A stretch of 64,000 nucleotides of DNA from Cristatella mucedo (lineage: Eukaryota; Bryozoa; Phylactolaemata; Cristatellidae): positions 605,145 to 669,144 of the forward strand of contig WPIO01000168.1 of assembly GCA_009760855.2 (NCBI GenBank). Reading direction: 5' to 3'. The notes beneath the pieces are model-generated. The model saw only the letters and a program-made list of their open reading frames with translations. It did not search any database and was not told where the DNA came from. Shown here in pieces: positions 27,901-32,900 of this stretch (position 1 is its first letter; each line of letters starts with the position of its first letter). The translations under genes and the position numbers were made by a program.

Positions 27901-29822
27901 TGTCCATTCAGCATTCGTTATTGATTGTGCATATAAGAGTTGGTTTCATGCTGTACTTGTGCTACTAGGGTATCTTACTCTAGAGTTCTTCTAGATAGTT
28001 CAGCACTTTTGTTTTTATCGTGTCCAAAGGCCGTCGCTGAAGAGGTTTGGAATGTGACGAAGCTTCGAGTGTTTGCCGACTACGTCTGTGGCCTGGAGCC
28101 GCCTATGCTCGACTACAGCGTGACCCAGAGGAAGTACGTGTCACTCGTGCCTCCTCCGTCGGCCTCAGAAAAGAAAGGAGGCATCGATGTGGTTGCTGCT
28201 GCCTGCAGTGACAGGGATAGTGAGGTGACTGCGGCTGAGCTAAAGCTTTCACTACTACTGCTGCCACCACCACCATGCTACTGCTGCTGTGCTGATCCTT
28301 GCTTCCACCATGCTGCCTCTGCTGCCGCCATGCTGTGGCTGCTGCTGCCATAACAATTAAAAAACAATACAATAATTATACATTTGTGTAGTGCCCAAAG
28401 ATAAATAGACCTTTTATAATCAACAATTGACCATTCACACCGACCCAGCAAATGCTGCTAGGAACAGTTAGTTTTCAGCTCTTTTTGAAATTGTAAGTCA
28501 GTGGTTGACACAACCAGAGGCAGAGCCAGAAGGGGGCAGGGAGGCATTTGCCCCTTTCTGGCATAATGCAAGTCGTTGCTGACCACTCTTTCTAGCTAGC
28601 ACTGCCAAGCGAGCTGCCGATGTCTGTGGTGGGCTCTTTTTTCAAAAATAAACTTTTCTTTTGCTTTAGGATGCCGTGGGAGGCGCAGTCACAAGTGGGA
28701 GTGCGGACCCCGTCGGCCACACAGTTGGCAGCGGCTCGTCGATCGACGACGATCGCATCAAAGAGCTACGTGCCAGGCAGCGTGAGCTCCAGCAGACCAT
28801 CTTGGAGCAGCAGTCTCGACATGAATCGCGTCAGGTGCGCGTTTGTGCTGGTGCTGCCTGTGCACCCACCTACGCGCTCGCATTTGCTAGCGCCTGGCTC
28901 ACCTGGGTCACACGCAGTGGTAGCAGATGGAACCGGCCTTCAATGAGGCGCCAGGCAGTCAGCTCGCACTGCTCATTCTGGCTCGACAAAGATAGTACAG
29001 CTCGCACTGCTCATTCTGGCTCGACAAAGATAGTAATAATAGTAGTAGTATTCATATAATAGTTGTACGTTTATCCCGTGCATGTATGGTGTGTCCTACT
29101 AAATGTATGTTCTCACTGCAGTCGATTGCAGTTTGGCCCCAGCCGCTGGCTGTGGCTGCCACTCCATTGGTGTTATATAAAAGGACCAATGTCAATATCA
29201 GACTTACTAAAGCTGCCCACTGTATGTGAAAATAGTTATTGACAGGTCAAAAACAAACGAACGTGTTGTTGGTATGTATGAGCTTAGTTCAACAATGTCC
29301 CACTACAATTCTTAATGACCCACACTATCTGGCTAGGCATAGAGGCCACAAGCTTTCGCGTTGCTTCTTCTGCTCAGGCGTGCTTTCCACAGAATCTGAG
29401 TGTCGCTAAAAAGGTCAGCTACTCAAGTAGGCCGAACACCTCTGCTGTGCTGCCTCAGCCGCCAGTCTCTACATAAGCGTTAAATGGGTTTAGAGGTCAG
29501 GCGACTGGATGGGCGACTGAATCAGCACCAAATTCTGATTCGTTAAAAAATGTTTTCTAAAAGGTCAGATTATTGGCTTGTTTTGCTAACTTTGCCCTAC
29601 TTCTTCTGCTCGGCTTTGGGAGAGGTATCTTCTTAGCTGCATCTTCTTTTCTTTGTGAAATGGAGATCGTAGCTGCTTATCTTACATGCTGCAGCCGATC
29701 AGGTTTGCTGGCTGCCTATTGGCATGGATGGACGCCGAGGCACTTTAAGAACTCTTTGGAAAATGCTCCATATGGCAGTCCCCTTTATCCCTGCCAAGTA
29801 CCTGCCTGTACGAGACTGATAG

Positions 29823-29859
<37 letters not shown>

Positions 29860-29897
29860 GAGAGAGAGAGGGGAGAGAGAGATAGATAGAGAGAGAA

Positions 29898-29963
<66 letters not shown>

Positions 29964-32900
29964 GTCCACATTGGAGGCAAGCGTGCCTTTATTGTCATGT
30001 GAGGTAATTTGTTTGGTGGCCTGTTGTCATGTGGCACCTGATTAAACATCTGCTTAGTTAAGCAAGCCCTGTGCGTGCGTGAGTGTGCATGCGTGAGTGT
30101 GCATGCGTGAGTGTGCATGCGTGAGTGTGCATGCGTGATGCGTGAGTGTGCATGCGTGAGTGTGCATGCGTGAGTGTGCATGCGTGAGTGTGCATGCGTG
30201 AGTGTGCATGCGTGAGTGTGCATGCGTGAGTGTGCATGCGTGAGTGTGCATGCGTGAGTGTGCATGCGTGAGTGTGCATGCGTGAGAGCAAGTGTATAGC
30301 ACTGTTGACCTAGAAGCAGCTGCTAATGCCAATAGGCTTGCCATTATCTTTTGCTTTAGCTTTGACCTTACTAACTTGGAGCTCGAGCAGTATGGAACGT
30401 TTGCTGCTGCTCGAGCTGCCGATCGCATGTCTCCTTTTTTGCCCCGCTCTCTCCTCTCCAGGCTGTGTTCGACAAGGAGAACAGACCGATCAGAGTGGAA
30501 ATAGCGCCGGCATTCCTAATTGCTGACACCAATTGCTTCATCGACTATCTGTATCTGATCAGGAAGCTCATCGAGAGCAGGAAGTTCAACGTCGTCGTAC
30601 CTCTCGTCGGTAGGGCCCCCCCCCCCCCCCCGTGCTTCGGCCGTTGCGCCCGGTTGTATTCGCGAGCAACACTTGAGCTGGAGCACTTTTGGCAGCAGGT
30701 GCAGCAGAAGCTGCAGTGCCACCCGCCATTTGCTCACGCGTCTTTGTAGCCCACCCACCGCATGGCCAGCCGGCTGTTTCGTCCCATTCTCCGAATGGCT
30801 GCGCATGCCCAGTGGCCGATGTGCAGGGCAATTTCTCACAGCTATTCGGAATCCAAGTGTTTACCTATACCTCATACAAACCTCAACTCCTTTGGAGATC
30901 GTACCTTTAGTTCGTTTGTTCCCGAAGCCCGGAACTAACTCCCGACTTGCGTCACGACATCTCCTGACTTGACCACATTTAAAAAGAAACTAAAAACGCA
31001 CCTATTTATCATGGCATTGAGTGGCTTCCTGCGATTCTTCCTTTATGTGCTTATGCCTGCTGAGACTATGTATGCTGCCACTAACCGTACTTGCACGTGG
31101 ACCCTGTGCATGTCACACCTAACCATGTTATTCTTGTTGTTTATCGAGCATGCTACCACTACCCATTTGATCGTGCTTCCTTTGCAGCAAATGTAAAGCT
31201 CCTAGAAAGAGATTGAGGGCTCTTTATCAAATGTATTATTATTATTAGCTGTAAGCTGTGCCTGCTTAGCTGGCCAGCAGGTCTGGGCTCGTTGCCTGGT
31301 CGAGTGGTGATCGAGGACGAGCCGATGATGCTGGCCACGCCACTACCTCGTTTCAGTTATCAACGAGCTGGATGGACTCTCTCGAGGCAGCGGAGGTGTT
31401 GCCGGCAGCGGTGGCTACGCTCGCCGGCGGCCACACTCCGACGACGTCGATGGCTCGAGAGCGACGGCTGCAGCCAGCTCCGTCAGCGTGTCTGCCGCTG
31501 CGGCCGTGTCGTACCTCGAGGAGGCGTTCGAGAGTGGGACTTTCAAGAACCTCAGCGCCCTCACTGCTCGAGGGAACTCGCTCAACACCATCCAGTACCG
31601 GAGCGAGGAGCGCGACAACGTGGTAAGTCTTCGTGGCACATGGCCATCTTGCTCGGCCCTTAGCAGTAGTGGACAAGGTTTGGGGAGCATCGTTCGTGCG
31701 CCGATCTCGGCGACCTCATCGGTACGTGATCGCCGTGCGACCTACAAATAGACTAGAGCATCCTACTCCTACCACTCCTCTCGCTATGTGAATATACCTG
31801 AAGATCAGTGAGATGCTCTGCGTGCACACCTGCCCACGCCTGCTCTCCGCCGTCGTTCCTATGCCTCATCCTTGTTCATCACAACGACCCCTTCCCTCTT
31901 GCCGCTCCCCTCAGACGCCACAATTTTACTAGTGTGCTGCTCTTGACCTATGCGACCCTACATTTTCGGCTGTTTTAATCCGGCTTACTTTGGTGGCTAA
32001 ATCAGTGACTTCATGTGGCGAGTCATGCAGTTCACATCTTAAGTGTTTTGCTTCGTTTTTTATGCACTACTTTGGTAAGTTTTGCCGGTTTCTAGTTGAC
32101 AAGTCGAGGTGGCATTATTAATTCTGCAAGCGAATTGTACGTTCTTTTTATGTAGATTTTTGAGCTGGAAATTATACACAACTAGAAAATATGAGATTTT
32201 ATCTTAAATTCCAGCCTATGTAATATGTAGACCCACACTTTGGCCTGTCATCTAAGGGATAATATCATGTCATTGATGCCACAGTCCAGCTGTCCCATCC
32301 ACTAAGACTTTATATCAAGAGTCGAGCTGTTCCCTCCAACCCCGAATCCACGTGCCACATTCGAATTTTTGTTTTAAGAAGAAGTGTCGACATTTAGCTT
32401 CAAGAAACTTGAGCTGCAAACCTCCTATAGACAGGAATCCTTTTACTGTATTGCTTTGCTTAAGCATCTCAAAGATCAAAATAAATCAGGCTGAATAATG
32501 CTGCCATCAGCAGGAATAGTGATTTGTTTCTCTCAATGATGAAAATCAGGCAGTAGATGGATGGCATTCTATGCAGCGTTGCATGTATATAAGTACAGGT
32601 TCTCGTGTAATCCTTGCTACCAAGCCATTGCTGTCATTGCAACATCAGTCTCAAGAGACCTTGATACCTTGGGGTGCTTGCTTATGCTGGCCACACCCAG
32701 AAGCTACTAGTTAAGGGCAAACCAAGTGCGATTCAGAAATTAGAGAACCTAACTCAAAATAGGCTCACAGCATGTCTCCTATTGAATCTGAACGAGATCT
32801 ATGTGCTCTATTCCCTAGCAATCTTTCATTAAACGACCACATCGGCTCCACAGTCAACTGTGCCTACTTTCAGCTACATAACATTGCTGAAATTCGGGGT

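Noticed and set aside
30054-30428. His/Cys-rich metal-binding protein on the minus strand
   Set aside because: Read across a 14-bp minisatellite; the composition follows from the repeat unit.
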